From the NCBI GenBank assembly GCA_030411725.1, contig MU839847.1, positions 354,935 through 418,934 on the forward strand: a stretch of DNA of 64,000 nt, given 5' to 3'. Of this stretch, positions 52,772 to 64,000 are shown piece by piece; positions within the stretch are counted from its first letter, which is position 1; every line of letters starts with the position of its first letter. The position numbers and the translations under genes were made by a program. Under the pieces are notes generated by a model. That model searched no databases. It saw only the letters and a program-made list of their open reading frames with translations, and was not told where the DNA came from. Origin of the DNA: Echria macrotheca (taxonomy: Eukaryota > Ascomycota > Sordariomycetes > Sordariales > Schizotheciaceae).

Positions 52772-54022
52772 GATGTGCGGACGGTGGGATTGGTGTTAGA
52801 TGGTCAAGTTGTGTGCTGGATAGGTAGAAATGGAGTTGTCAACGGTGCAACGACTGGTAGGTAATCTTCAGCACTGGAAAGGTCGAGTCGTCCAGTTTAT
52901 ATGCCCAGTCTTGTTCTAACCTCACGGCGTCTCTCAGCTTCAACAAGCCGGCGCAGCTACGGCCGAGGTGGCCGAAGATAGGAACAGGCCCGAAACACAT
53001 CTTCTACATATTCTCTAGCACATCACTGGCAGCGGGAACACTCTTGACACAAGGTTCCGGTTCGTACTATTCTCGTATCGAGTAAGTAGAGGCATTGGCC
53101 TCCCTCCTCCTGACAGACACGAAAGAAGCGCATGTGCCGATGGACAGGCCGAGACTCGTCCCGTCCCAAGCCACAGTGCCACAGTGAAGCTGAAGACGCA
53201 ACTTTATCTTTTTCAGAGAGTCAGGTTTCACAGAGCAGCCTCGTACGACCAAACAGGAAACAGAGCGGGGAAAACGTGCGCGGATGATAGCTGGTCTAGA
53301 GTCTAGGCCCTTCCCCGCTCATAGGATAGACTCCTTATCGCGGCACCGCCTTGGTCGGGGCAGAAATAACTTCTAACTATTGGCCGAGGGAAGATGGTTT
53401 GTGGCTAGCTGAGGGCTGTCATGCAGTCATTTCGCACACCACCTCCCGCAGCACGGCACTTCCTGATTTGAGCCGGCGTGAATCTAGACCTAACCAGTGG
53501 CTGGCTGAATAGTCTACCCCGCCTTGGATTGCCTGAGTCGGTCGAGTGGCGTGCTGAGAAGAGGCTTACACGTAGAGAGCCTTCCGGGCTTCCAATTGGC
53601 CATGCTGCACCAAGTCTGCTTCTGCATGAGCTTAGCGCATGTCATTGTCGAAGAACATGGCTGTCAAGCACAGATAATTCAGCACGGCCCTCTAGTTACA
53701 ACCCTGGTCTACCTATACGGACAGCGTTGCGGGAGACTGAAGGAGACTGATACTGACTTTGATGGTAAAATTGCTCTGGAGTGGAATGAGGAGGAAGGTG
53801 GAACTGAAATTGATTTGATGACGAACTAAATAACAACCCCTGAATTGTCTTCCGAAATATTCATGCTGGCGACGACATCCGCCTTAACACAGGCTGGTAA
53901 AGTACCACCGTAGAGAGAAAGGACTGGGAAATATGTACAAAGAAACCCCCAAAACCCCCTAACAGCAGTAACTGGGCTTTCCATCCCCTGATCCCATCCC
54001 GAACCTAGCAACCAGTAAAATT
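52772..54022. other. Intergenic, 1.25 kb, no gene supported
   Basis: Upstream of the FABP-family gene and downstream of the 180-aa secreted protein gene. A 101-codon plus-strand frame (53524-53829) has no motif and no signal peptide and was not called. Confidence 0.45.
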
Positions 54023-54565
54023 TTAAGGAGCCCGCACAACCTTGATAACCAACCCCGAAGGCGTCGCCTTCCAAGCCTTATAAGTCTCAGAAGTATACGC
54101 CGCATTAGTGGCGTTATAAATCAGCCCGACCTGCCCGCCGTTCTTGCCACAACCCAGAACCGAAGCCTTGAGCTGGGCGTCCGTCGGCTTCTCGCCGCCG
54201 TCGAGCGTGTTGGCAATGTCCTCGTACAGCACCGTCGTGTTGAGGCGGGCCGACGTGTGCTTGGCCAGCACCATGACGGTGCCCTCGGACGCGATGGTCC
54301 ACTCCTCGCACTGGAAGTTGGCGTTGGCCGGCATGTTGAAGAAGGCCGGGTTCTTGGCGTCCTTGCGCGCGTTGAAGCGGATGCTCGCCGCGAGGTACGA
54401 GAGGTCGTCCGGGTCGATGTTCTGCGCCGTGCCTGTCGGCGCGCCGTAGCAGATCTTTTGGGTGCCCTCGCCGCAGGCCTGGCGCGGGGAGAGGGTGGGC
54501 GTGGCGGTGGTGAGGGAGGAGGTGGCCGCGAGGGCGAGGAGGAGGGTCTTGGGGAGGGTCAACAT
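54023..54565 (-). CDS. Secreted protein of a fungal family, 180 aa, 4 Cys
   Basis: Single exon. Signal peptide about residues 1-21 (LLLALAATSSLTTATP). The mature protein begins after a possible processing site (LSPRQACGEG), with four cysteines: ACGEG, KICYG, FQCEEW and LGCGKN. Conserved-looking stretches are NIDPDDLSYLAASIRF, ANFQCEEWTIASEGTVMVLAKH, YEDIANTLDGGE and the C-terminal SGLVIKVV. This is a common secreted family of Sordariomycetes and Dothideomycetes with no assigned function. The coding strand is C-rich at the 5' end and G-rich at the 3' end, as in other genes here. Confidence 0.83.
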   Translation of the reverse strand: MLTLPKTLLLALAATSSLTTATPTLSPRQACGEGTQKICYGAPTGTAQNIDPDDLSYLAASIRFNARKDAKNPAFFNMPANANFQCEEWTIASEGTVMVLAKHTSARLNTTVLYEDIANTLDGGEKPTDAQLKASVLGCGKNGGQVGLIYNATNAAYTSETYKAWKATPSGLVIKVVRAP

Positions 54566-56208
54566 TTTGAAATGTACGATGGATGATTATTAGAGAGTGG
54601 ATGAAGTGTGTGAGAGTGCTGTAGTTCTGTGTGTCTGGCAGTTGGGATGATATCTTAACCGTGTGAGGCTACGGAAATGTCTGATATACACGGTAATGAT
54701 TTGAATGAGGTTTTGGTCCTTTGGACCCTCGGCCTACCTAATCATCTCGCACTGCTTCGCTTTCGCGTGATGAGCCGCCAAGACACAATTACGCCTCGCT
54801 GCGATGGCCTCACGGTAGAATACCAGGACAAAAACCAATATTGCAACACCATCACCATCATCGATCTTGGCGATTCTTAGGCAGCGAAATTGACAGTGTC
54901 ATCCGCCTGCCCACCATCCTTCGATAGGTATGGATAAGGATGCTGCTATGTCACTATACCCTTTGTCTCTGAGACTCCGATATTCGGACCCTATGGACAG
55001 GGCTGGATTATCTTCCATGTAGGGGCACCGTCCGATGTCAGCCACGAAGGAACACAGTACGCCATGCGGGACAAAAGAACCTCGCAGCAGTCGGGACGTC
55101 TCCATAATGTTGTGATATTAACTTTGGCCCCGAGGTTCGTACACAGGAACTCCGCCAGGTGTGCGGCCGGTGGGTGGTGACTCTATGTGTAAATTGAATA
55201 AACGAAAAGGAGGTGGCAGTATTGCCAAGATAATGCAACTTTGTAGCCTTTGCCGTGGTCCTCTCGTTACCCTTCTTTCGGACTTTATAGAATAGCCTCG
55301 CACTCCAGGTGGTACGGTTTAGTAATCGTGGTACCGAGGCTCTGTGGCCGGGTTGTATATCCGCTGTCGTCCGAACATACCTACCTACCTAGGCGGGATC
55401 TCACTCCCGTCTCGCAGCCGAGATCCACCACAACGGCACGGCCCAACAGCCGCTGTTGCTTCGCCAAAGCCCAGTCCGTATGATCGATGCTCTGGATGAT
55501 TTAAATTGCTACCCCTTCCCCGTTGACGCCAAGAGCCTTGGCCCGGAGGCACTGCCCAATTGGTGAGTCTTGCGGTGCATCCATCCTATTGTTCCAACAT
55601 CTGACTTCGCAACCGGGACAAAATCCTTTGTGGGTGCGAGTCTATGAAGTTCCACATGCGAAGCTTCTTCATTCAGATCAAGCACCAAAGCTGCCCCGGG
55701 AAGGACCCTTGCTGCGGCACCACTACGGAGGAATAATCCCTTGCCCATTCCCGGTTTCGTCGTTGTAGACGCCCGCAAATCCGGTGATACATGTGGCCAA
55801 TCTGCCTTGTGCCACGCGAAACGTCCCGGTGTTCCGGACGCAGCTTGTGGATGTCGTACGGCATGGTGCAGCCGAATATGCATCTAACCGATGTTTCTGC
55901 CCTTAACCGGGAAGTTCCTAGACTGTGAAGGATCTGATCTGTTCGGAGATCTCCGGCCGCCTCGGCATTTGAGACCGAGAGAGAGACTTATGGGATCACG
56001 ACCACTCATGCTTGAACTCTTGGGTCTAGACAAGAAATATTCAATTGCAGCGACTATATCACAAATGTGTGCTGAAAAAAAAAAACCGAAGCTGCTGAAC
56101 ACTAGGTAAACTTGGAAATTGCCAAAAAGATTATACTCGTGGTGTATAGAAACTGCCAAACATTGTGGGTTGAAAAGAAAAATCGGTCGCAAAACATAGT
56201 GCATCTCA
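54566..56208. other. Intergenic, 1.6 kb, no gene supported
   Basis: No coding signal on either strand; the longest frame (55884-56459, minus) runs antisense into the Ser/Thr-rich tail of the LysM gene. ACCTA-type tandem bases occur near 55378-55392. Confidence 0.45.
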
Positions 56209-57965
56209 TCATTTCTTTGTAGACGAAGACGTGGTTGCGGGCTTGGTAGACGACGACGATGCCGGCTTGGAGGTGCTGGAAACAGACGACGGCTTGGAAG
56301 TGCTCGATGTGCTGGACGTGGTTTTGGGAGCACTGGATGTTGATGTCGCCTTCGTGGTCGTGCTAGAAGGAGCCTTGGACGTGCCAGTCGTTGTGATGCC
56401 CGCCGACGGGCCGGCGACGCAGTAGCTGTATCTCGTGTCAAGCGCGCAATTGACACCACTTGTCAAGCTGGGATTCCAGGCAAGAAAGTCGGCCATATCA
56501 ATCTCGGCATCCGATGTCACGAACCGACACTTGTTCAAGGGGCTAAAATCGGTCCCCTCGTCGTCCGTTGCGTCCTCCGAATCGCGCCACTTTTTACATG
56601 TACTGACCGAGCCCGGCGCCGGTGGCTTCAGGGCCACTATCGGCGGAATGCTGACTGTGGGCGTTGTGCTGGTTGACGTTGCCGTCTTGGTAGTCAGGGT
56701 CCGAATGGTTGTGGGACTGGTTCCGTTACCAACTCTATTTTTTCACATGTTTATTAGCTGAATTGTAACGAAGTCTCTCTTGAGACGACACACGTACCCG
56801 ACGCAAATGATGAAATCCCACCATTTATCAACGTTCGAGCAGCTGAAACTAAAAATCGGGTTCCACGCCATGAGCTCATCGACAGTGGCGCTCCATTTGT
56901 TCGCGATGCTCGTGCAGGTATCTCCTGGGATGATTTTGTACGGCGTGCAGGCTGAAGGCAGACAGATCTGGGCTCCGGGCTTGGGGAGATCGTCGCAAAA
57001 TATAGTCAAGGAGTTGAGTGTGATAATGTTGTACGTGGACGTCTTTTGTGCGAGGGCGATGCTGTTGCACGTATCGTTTTGGACAACAGTGTACTTGCGC
57101 TCACACGAGAGTGGTGGAGTGGTTGGCCCTGTTGGAGCCTTGGAAGTTGTGGTCGAAACGGCCTTTGTCGTTGTTGTCGTTTTTGTTGCTGGCTGGCTCG
57201 TGACCGGCGAGGTGGAATACGCCGTTTTGGTGTATGTATAGGTTGCTGCCGCAGTACCGCACGCCGACTTTATCGAAGAAAACTGCTGCACCGTCTCGTC
57301 GTCATATCCCAGCGGGGAGCTGAGCTGGATCGAGTAAACGCCGAGAATGCAGTCAGAGCACTTGTCGGGTTGTTTCGATTGGTTTCGCATCTCCCCGAGA
57401 TACAGATCACATATCTGCCCGGTATTCCTGTCCAAATACAAAGTTAGTGCGTGCTCGTTCGCCAAAAAGTAAACGGGGAAACATGTAAACAGTGCTGACT
57501 TATCCTGATGACACGAGATATCATATTGATAGATGTAGTGGTCCAAGATGAATGTTGCCGGATACGCCGTTTTCCCGTACACTATCAGATCGGTTTGTTT
57601 GTTGCAAGTCGACAGAACCTTGGTGCGCAGGTTTCCCAGATCAGTTCGGCATTTTGCAACGCAAACTTTGCCAACAGCAACCGGATCAAGCACATCAAGA
57701 GTTGGTCGGTCACTCCACGGATTAGCCGTTGCCTGGAGGGCAAACTGCAGAGAAGACCAAAAACTCACAAATGGATCGCATTGGCGAGAGTGCTGCTGCA
57801 GGCGACTGTGGTGTTAATCACGTCGAAGCAGGCCTTACCGAGCCCCAGGAAGTCGTAGGATATGGGGAAGCCATCGAATTGCTGCGCGACAGAGAACTGC
57901 GACGTCCATGCTAGCAGCAGCAACGAACTTCGAACTGCCATCATTGCCGTGTTAGTGAGTGCCAT
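56209..57965 (-). CDS. Secreted LysM-domain protein, three LysM motifs (545 aa)
   Basis: Three exons, 57769-57965, 56798-57712 and 56209-56734 (donors GTGAGT and GTACGT). The first acceptor is a less usual GAG, chosen because it alone restores the frame and follows a CTAAT branch site. Signal peptide about residues 1-27 (SLLLLAWTSQFSVAQQ). A Cys-rich N-terminal module (about 45-215) precedes a Thr/Ser-rich linker. LysM 1 is about 273-317 (YTVVQNDTCNSIA), LysM 2 about 325-370 (YKIIPGDTCTSIANKW) and LysM 3 about 400-455 (FLAWNPSLTSG). The Ser/Thr tail (455-545) has about 90 residues. LysM motifs bind chitin oligosaccharides; secreted fungal LysM proteins protect hyphae or hide chitin from hosts. 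Confidence 0.9.
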
Positions 57966-58601
57966 GTCGGGGGTTGTTCATGAGAACAGCAGATGAGCGT
58001 GGACCAGGGAAACCACCGGCGAGAGACGAAAGGATGTGGGTAAGGTACCTAGAAAAGGGGACTTCATTTTTCTTGACATTGAGTCCCGCGACGGGCCCAC
58101 AGGAGGAAAACCTAGTGCAGGCTCCGATGACGGCAGATGACCCGAATATGCCAAGAAGGATCCCTTCAATCTGCAGGTACCCCGGAGGCAAACTGGCTGT
58201 GCTGGATGGGTTGCGCTTTCCTCGTGTTGGTGTAACATCTGCAACCCGGTAAATGCATAAGGTATGGGAATTTCCAAGCCCCTCGTTCTTTTTCTCTTCG
58301 CCCCACACGCGTGATGAAGTCCCGCGCCTTCCTCGCAACACGGTTGCAATTGTTCGGACTTCAGGGACCAAAAACTTGCGCTCTTAATCTGCTCCCCGCG
58401 AATTCCGCCCCGCGCATCTCCCCAATTTGCCTACCAACACTCGTCAGCGACCTTGAGTCTGTCTCTCTCATTTCCGCCGTCTCCCGACCGCACCTCGCTC
58501 CCTTCAGACTCGCAAGGCACCAGTTTCTGCACCACTTCCTCCCACATTTGCCACCCGCTTCGAACCCTCCATCGCCAACCGTAACTCGATCATACGCCGT
58601 C
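57966..58601. other. Divergent intergenic region, LysM (minus) and unknown gene (plus)
   Basis: Shared upstream region. The plus-strand frame continues upstream to 58311, but this part is Pro/Leu-rich and pyrimidine-biased, more like a 5' leader. An AGGTACCTA element lies near 58033-58043. Confidence 0.5.
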
Positions 58602-59405
58602 ATGTCGACTTCCAATATTCCTTCGACTGCCTCCGAAGTGCCTCCGCCGCTCGTACCCGAAGAGGGCGACGATGATCAGCTGGCGGGCTGGGTTGCGACC
58701 ATCCGAAGTCTGTTCGACACTGGTCACCCGAAATGGGGTTTTCTCGTGTATCGTGTCGACTACACCGACGACGATGCTTGGCAACGCTTCATGGGCATCC
58801 TGACTCGTGTCAGCGACAACTGGGTCAGACGCTCCGGCAAAGCACGCCTGATGCCATACCTCTTCTGGACCAAGGTCGAAGACCGCGCGACGCTGGAGGG
58901 CTCTTCGAAGGATGCTGTCCGGGAACACTTCCGCAATTGGATCAATACTCGCTCAGTTGAGCGTGACGGTCCAGGCGCCGACCATCCTAACCTGATCAAC
59001 GAGTCACCGCGCTACCGGGCATGCCTCTACGTGGACAAGGACGTGATGATGTCTGCAAGCCTCACCGCGTACCCCTTCCCTCAGAACCCTACTGGCTTCC
59101 ACTTGAAAGTGGAGGGTCACGTAGTTCTGATCGATGCCCAGTACGGCCAGCATTATCTCAATCAACCGGGTATCGATGAGTACGACAGGGCGGAGCTGGA
59201 GTCAGGCGACCTGACCGAGGAAGACCTTGAGGAGGGCCAATACGAGCCAATTGAGGGAAAGACTGAGTATGATGTAGGCTGGCAGTACATCAAGCTGGAG
59301 CTCACCGCTACCATCTACGACCAGATGTGCCACTTCCATGATGCTTGGATCCAGCCGAACTTCTACACGCGTCCGCCGGCGATAGGAGAGGGCGGTACTG
59401 CCTAG
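58602..59405 (+). CDS. Fungal protein family of unknown function (267 aa)
   Basis: Intronless. The frame could start at 58311 (364 residues), but MSTSNIPSTASEVPPP at 58602 is preferred because the preceding sequence has the composition of a CT-rich leader and the family normally begins with a short Ser/Pro tail. Conserved segments are WGFLVYRVDYTDDDAWQRFM, DAVREHFRNWINTRSV, RYRACLYVDKDVMMS and VGWQYIKLELTATIYDQM. They define a multi-copy Pezizomycotina family without assigned function that is often seen in species-specific regions. No signal peptide or membrane helix. An acidic segment (ESGDLTEEDLEEGQYEPIEG) lies near the C-terminus. Confidence 0.8.
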   Translation: MSTSNIPSTASEVPPPLVPEEGDDDQLAGWVATIRSLFDTGHPKWGFLVYRVDYTDDDAWQRFMGILTRVSDNWVRRSGKARLMPYLFWTKVEDRATLEGSSKDAVREHFRNWINTRSVERDGPGADHPNLINESPRYRACLYVDKDVMMSASLTAYPFPQNPTGFHLKVEGHVVLIDAQYGQHYLNQPGIDEYDRAELESGDLTEEDLEEGQYEPIEGKTEYDVGWQYIKLELTATIYDQMCHFHDAWIQPNFYTRPPAIGEGGTA

Positions 59406-60122
59406 ATAGACCATACAATGCAACAGCTCTCGCGTACCGAGTCTTCACCAAACCTGAAGTTTCCATATGAGCGCCCCAATTTGTACCGCCCAAGTCAACC
59501 TGGCCGAAGTTGTCATAGAATCCGTCATGAACCGTTCCCAAAAACATTTCCTTGGAACAGGTACACAAAATGCCGTGGAGTCTTTCCACGGCCGATTCGA
59601 TCCGGGGGTGGGGCTTGGCCTGAACCAGGAATTCGGTATGTCAATATTCTCGTAGGATTCCCTAACGAGCCCAAAGTCGCCTAATAGGCATTGTGTAACA
59701 TTGGCGTATTAGGTACCCGTCAGCCCAGCCGCTGCGCCGCAGCTCGGAATAAGGAGTGCGAAGTATGCAAGGGGCATACGATCCCACGACGGGCCGGAGA
59801 CGGTAATCTGCCCCCTGATGGCAGGTTACTCCGAAAGGGACGGTACCTATACCTCGTGGCCATTGACTCCTATTCACACCAGGCAAACAATAACTCGCTC
59901 GCCTGCTATGGCTTGGCAAAAGAGGGAGATTATGGGCCAATATGGCATACGAGGCGGTCCGATCCAGGAGTGCCTACCCATCCAAGGCAGATGCGTCTTG
60001 GGGACTGGAGATATGAGTTCCGATATCTCAGGACTCATGACCCTTACTTTTTTTTTCTTCAGACCCCTTCATCTCACGGCAGACTTTCCATCCTCGGGTA
60101 GCTTGGCAGAGCCCCAGGAGCG
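59406..60122. other. Intergenic, no gene seen
   Basis: Between the unknown-family gene and the GH55 gene; T-rich tract near 60050 and several GGTACC-type words. Confidence 0.5.
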
Positions 60123-63100
60123 ATGAGGTCTTGCGTTCTCCTAGCGGCCCTTGCCGCCGTCCCTTCGTTGGCTTTTACTCCTCCTTCTTTTGAAAACTTG
60201 CTCAAACTCTTCAACAGAGACTCTACCAAGGAGCATGGACTTCTCCACGACTTCAAGAAACCCCTGTTCATCCGGCGCAATGAAACTATTCCGTCTAATC
60301 TTGGGAACGTCACCCAATCGCAGTATATAGCGGCGCAGGCGATTGTCGACGAAGCTCTGGATCGGGTGGAAGAGATCAACAGGGCTCGGTTTGCCTCGCC
60401 TTCCAGAAATCACTATGCTCCACGCGAGCGAGGACAGCAGCGTGGCCAGCGTGGGAAGACTGCGTTCACTGCTCAATCCCAGAACGAGCTACAAGCTGAT
60501 CACTTCAAGATGACTAAGGAGCTCAAGGACGCTGTTGCATTGGTATCTAGGATTGATGCCCTTAACGACAATCAGACCCCGGGGGTGAGCGGCAATAAGA
60601 CCTTTGGCCCAGTTGAGAAGCGCGCGGCCGGAACATTCTGGATGGAAACCATCGCTCGAAAAGGGGCCTGGCCGTGGGGTAAAAATCCAAATCACAAGGT
60701 GGGCTTCCTGAATTGCACAATCCAAACTCATCGACGTGTTCTCTGACTAGAATTGCATAGGTCTTCCGCAACGTGAAAGACTACGGCGCAAAAGGAGACG
60801 GAGTAACGGTAAGTCGCCTCGAGCGGGCGTCATCCAGGCTTCCGCAGATTAAGGGGCTCACAGCGGCTAACACTCAAGTTTGTATTCTGGTCATGTAGGA
60901 CGATACAGACGCTATCACCAAGGCCATCGCCGAGAAGGATGAATGTAGCGGCGGATGCTACGGATCGACAACCATGGGCGCCATCATCTACTTCCCCGCC
61001 GGGACATATCTCATCCAAAACACCATCGAAATCAGCTATGGCATGCAGGTTATCGGAGATGTATGTTTGGCTTTTATATTTGTGGTATATAACTAACACC
61101 GGATCTTAGGCGAACAATCCTCCCACGCTCAAGTCCACCAAATCGTTCTTTGGAACCGGCGTACTATCTACAGACGCATACTGGGGGGATGGAGAGAAGG
61201 GAGAAGATGGTCGTGACCATGAGTACTATATCAACACCGTCCGTCTCGTGACACAGTTCCTTCATTCGCAAAATTGCTAATGTCTGAGCAGGCAAACTTC
61301 CACCGCCAGATTCGCAACTTCGTCATTGATACAACACAGACGACCCGGCCCAAGGCTATGGCCGCCCTGCATTACCAGGTAGCGCAGGCGACTAGCCTCC
61401 AGAACATCGTCTTCAAACTCTCATCTGATGCTGGGACAGAGCAAATTGCGATCTGTACGTTTGGGCAGGGAAAGCCTTATCGGCTATTGATGGATAACAC
61501 GTAGATACTGACATCGATTCCAATTAACAGATGCTGAGAATGGAAGCGGCGGCTTCATGAGCGACCTCTCCTTTATTGCCGGCAAAATAGGCATCTGTAA
61601 GTAGATGGCCATCCTTCGGTTCGCGTCGAACCGCACACTAATACCTCACAGGGGGCGGCAACCAGCAGTTTACCGCACAAAGACTCTCATTTATCAACGT
61701 GAGAACAGCAGTGGAAATGATCTGGGACTGGGGCTGGGTGAGTCGAATCCATTATCTGTCCATCACACTTTACCCGGAAGGATGCTGATGAGCTGGGCTA
61801 GATGTGGAAAAGCATCACAATCGAAAACTCCCACATCGGATTCAATCTCACCAGCGGTTCCGGGGACGGCCATGTCGGGTCCATCACAGTGGTGGACTCC
61901 GTCTTCAGGAATGTCGACATCGCCGTGTTGGTCGCCAATGCAAACTCGTCTGACACCGGACGCACCTCCATCAGCATGGACAATGTCCTTCTGGACGGCG
62001 TCACAACCTGGCTGCGCGAGCAGAGCGGCAAAAATGCACCGAAAGATAACGCTGTTCCAGGAAACCACAAGGCCATCGACATGCTCACGGTTGGCCGATC
62101 GTATGTCGACTCCAAGCTGGATGACGAGAAAGGGATCAAAGAGTTTGCCAGTTCGAGAGTTGACGATCTCGTTACCTGGAATAACCCCGATGGCCTGCCA
62201 AAGCTGCCATACGGTGAACGCCCTAAGCCCCAGTATGAGGACAGAAGCGCTAGCGACTTTGTACACGTCAAGGACTCATGCAAAGGTTCGTAGCAATTTT
62301 CAGACATGTGGAAAGATCTCAGCCCCGGATGCTAACTCGCGGTAGGCGACGGTGTCACGGACGACACGGCATGCTTCCAAAAGGTCCTAAATGACAACAT
62401 CAACGGAAAAATCGTTTTTGTGGATGCGGGGACCTACATCTTGACCGACACCGTTGACGTTCCTCTAGGATCTCATATTGTGGGTGAGAACTGGGCACAA
62501 CTGGCAGCCTACGGCCCCAAGTTTCAGGACCCCAAGCAGCCGAGGGTGATGCTCCGGATAGGCCGGCCGGGCGATGTTGGCCTACTTGATATGCAGGACC
62601 TAGTATTCACATCCAAAGGACCGACACCCGGCGCCGTTTTTGTGGAATGGAATGTTCGCAACTACAAAAAGCAGGCCGGCTCAGCGGGCATGTGGGGTGA
62701 GTGACTTCTTGGAATTCCCTAATCGGATGTTGCTAATGCTTTCAACTCAGACTGTCATGTCCGGGTTGGTGGTGCCATCGGTACAGGTCTCACGTCTTTG
62801 GAGTGCCCGCCCTCCAGATCCGGCATCAATCCCAACTGCCAGGGCGGCAGCATGATGATGCATATCACGCGACAGGGCGGTGCTTATCTGGAAAATGTCT
62901 GGCTATGGACCGCAGATCAGTAAGAATCTTGATTCCGAAATGTCAACTCGGCCCGGCTGACATTGGTCGTTAGTGACCTCGACGACCCAGCTACAGTCGA
63001 CAACATGAACAAAATGGTAAGTCTAAGGGAACGTTACCACCCGCTTGGCTGCCCTGACGCGCTGGGAACAGGTACAAACATCGGTATACAATGCCAGAGG

Positions 63101-63886
63101 GTTCTTGATCGAAAGTATAAACCCAACATGGCTATACGGTACAGCATCCGAGCATTCTGTGTTCTACCAATATCAATTCTACAAGGCTGCCAACCTGGTT
63201 GCTGGTATCATCCAAACCGAACAGGCTTATTACCAGCCGACTCCGAAGCCTCCAGAGCCGTTCAAAGATGCGGTCGGGTCTTTCAACGGCGACCCAACCT
63301 TCCCTTGCACTGATACCGAGCCCTGTGACGAGGGATGGGCACTACGGGTGATAGAGTCCAGCAATATTCATATCATCGGAGCTGGCCTATACTCGTGGTT
63401 CGATACGTACACGCAGGATTGCGGTGAGTAGGCCGGAACATGATACCGTGTGAACACCCTTAACTGACCACTGTTTTTATGAAAGTCCCCGAGTCGAACT
63501 GCCAGAAGGTCATGACCGAGTTCAAGAATAACCATGGTGGTATCACGATCAACAACCTTATCACCATCGGCGCCACGAACATGATCAACGCGGATGGCAA
63601 GCTCATACCGTCCAAGGACAACCTTGCCGTCAATGCGCATCCTTTCTGGTCCGACATCGTGTCGTACAGTCCGTCCGGATCGGCGCGCCCCGGCCCTGCT
63701 CAACCGGTCACGACACCGCCGGACGCAGAGCTCGGCGATATCGTGGATCGAATCAACTCCAACCTGCACGAAGACTGCATGGTCTTTCCGGAATGTGTTG
63801 ATATGGATAACCCCGTGGTATCTTCCTGCGCCGCTGGCTACACTCGAGTTGGTTACGACAGGGGTGACTGTGTAAGTGACTTATAG
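60123..63886 (+). CDS. Secreted glycoside hydrolase family 55 exo-beta-1,3-glucanase, C-terminus unresolved
   Basis: At least 13 exons: 60123-60698, 60761-60808, 60899-61060, 61110-61238, 61292-61454, 61531-61596, 61652-61737, 61802-62285, 62346-62696, 62751-62919, 62974-63016, 63072-63423 and 63486 onward, giving about 1005 residues. Signal peptide about residues 1-18 (VPSLA). A propeptide-like region ends in EKR at 167, just before GTFWMETIARKG, where GH55 proteins usually begin. Two beta-helix modules each start with the DGVTDDT motif (about residues 203-211 and 580-588), and GGSMMMHITRQGGAYLENVWLWTADHDLDDP is conserved. The last exon ends GYTRVGYDRGDC at a perfect GTAAGT donor (63872), so a C-terminal Cys-rich extension probably lies beyond; without splicing a stop follows at 63884-63886. 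Then the poly-G tract begins. Confidence 0.88.
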
Positions 63887-63905
63887 CTGCCGATACCTTT
63901 TTTTG

Positions 63906-63906
<1 letters not shown>

Positions 63907-64000
<94 letters not shown>
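63907..64000. repeat. Poly-G tract, 94 nt, likely artefact
   Basis: From 63907 to the end every base is G. Such a run inside or right after a gene is not expected biologically and is typical of dark-cycle reads from two-colour sequencing at a contig end. It interrupts the GH55 gene region. Confidence 0.85.

Noticed and set aside
53524..53829. 101-codon plus-strand frame
   Set aside because: No motif or signal peptide and unusual composition; not called.
58311..58601. 97-residue N-terminal extension of the 267-aa unknown protein
   Set aside because: Pro/Leu/Ser-rich with pyrimidine-biased bases, as expected of a leader; family starts fit the ATG at 58602. A mitochondrial presequence cannot be fully excluded.
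61605..62345. 246-codon plus-strand frame inside the GH55 gene
   Set aside because: Runs through introns and a different frame of GH55 exons; the spliced GH55 reading has clear family motifs.

Overview
The window is nuclear DNA of a filamentous ascomycete (Pezizomycotina, most likely a Sordariomycete). Evidence: compact genes with 45-70 nt GT-AG introns carrying CTAAC/CTAAT-like branch sites, an intron-containing tRNA-Thr, and families typical of mould genomes: a HET-domain protein, two cytochrome P450s, a LysM effector-like protein, GH43 and GH55 carbohydrate enzymes, a berberine-bridge-type oxidase, MFS and MATE transporters and small secreted cysteine-rich proteins. No prokaryotic operon, CRISPR array or intact transposon was seen.

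Layout. 0-9 kb: a metallo-beta-lactamase-fold hydrolase cut by the left edge (minus), a multi-pass membrane protein (minus), about 4.9 kb without a convincing gene, then a hexapeptide-repeat acetyltransferase with an unusual C-terminal membrane segment. 9-20 kb: tRNA-Thr(UGU), an alpha/beta hydrolase, a secreted GH43 arabinanase-like enzyme (minus), a MATE transporter and a large uncharacterised fungal membrane protein. 20-34 kb: a run of redox and transport genes (secreted FAD-linked oxidase, PI-specific phospholipase C, SnoaL/NTF2-like protein, SDR, P450, second SDR, MFS transporter) that resembles the tailoring part of a secondary-metabolite cluster but has no backbone synthase. 34-44 kb: HET-domain protein, sulfite-oxidase-family molybdoenzyme, PaaI-type thioesterase, small nuclear HTH-like protein and a second P450. 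44-58 kb: mostly minus-strand genes for four predicted secreted proteins (98 aa with 8 Cys, 126 aa with 6 Cys, 180 aa with 4 Cys, and a three-LysM protein), mixed with a hypothetical acidic protein, a CorA-like transporter carrying an in-frame stop, and a peroxidase/FABP-family protein. 58-64 kb: a fungal family of unknown function and a multi-exon secreted GH55 glucanase that runs into a 94-nt poly-G tract, which looks like an assembly or sequencing artefact.

Exon joins were worked out by hand from reading-frame continuity, GT/AG (once GC/AG) sites and family-like sequence across the joins. They are supported by phase arithmetic but not by transcripts. Family names come from recognition of motifs, not from database searches. 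Several genes share a striking composition trend, C-rich in the 5' half and G-rich in the 3' half of the coding strand, which is reported as a finding.
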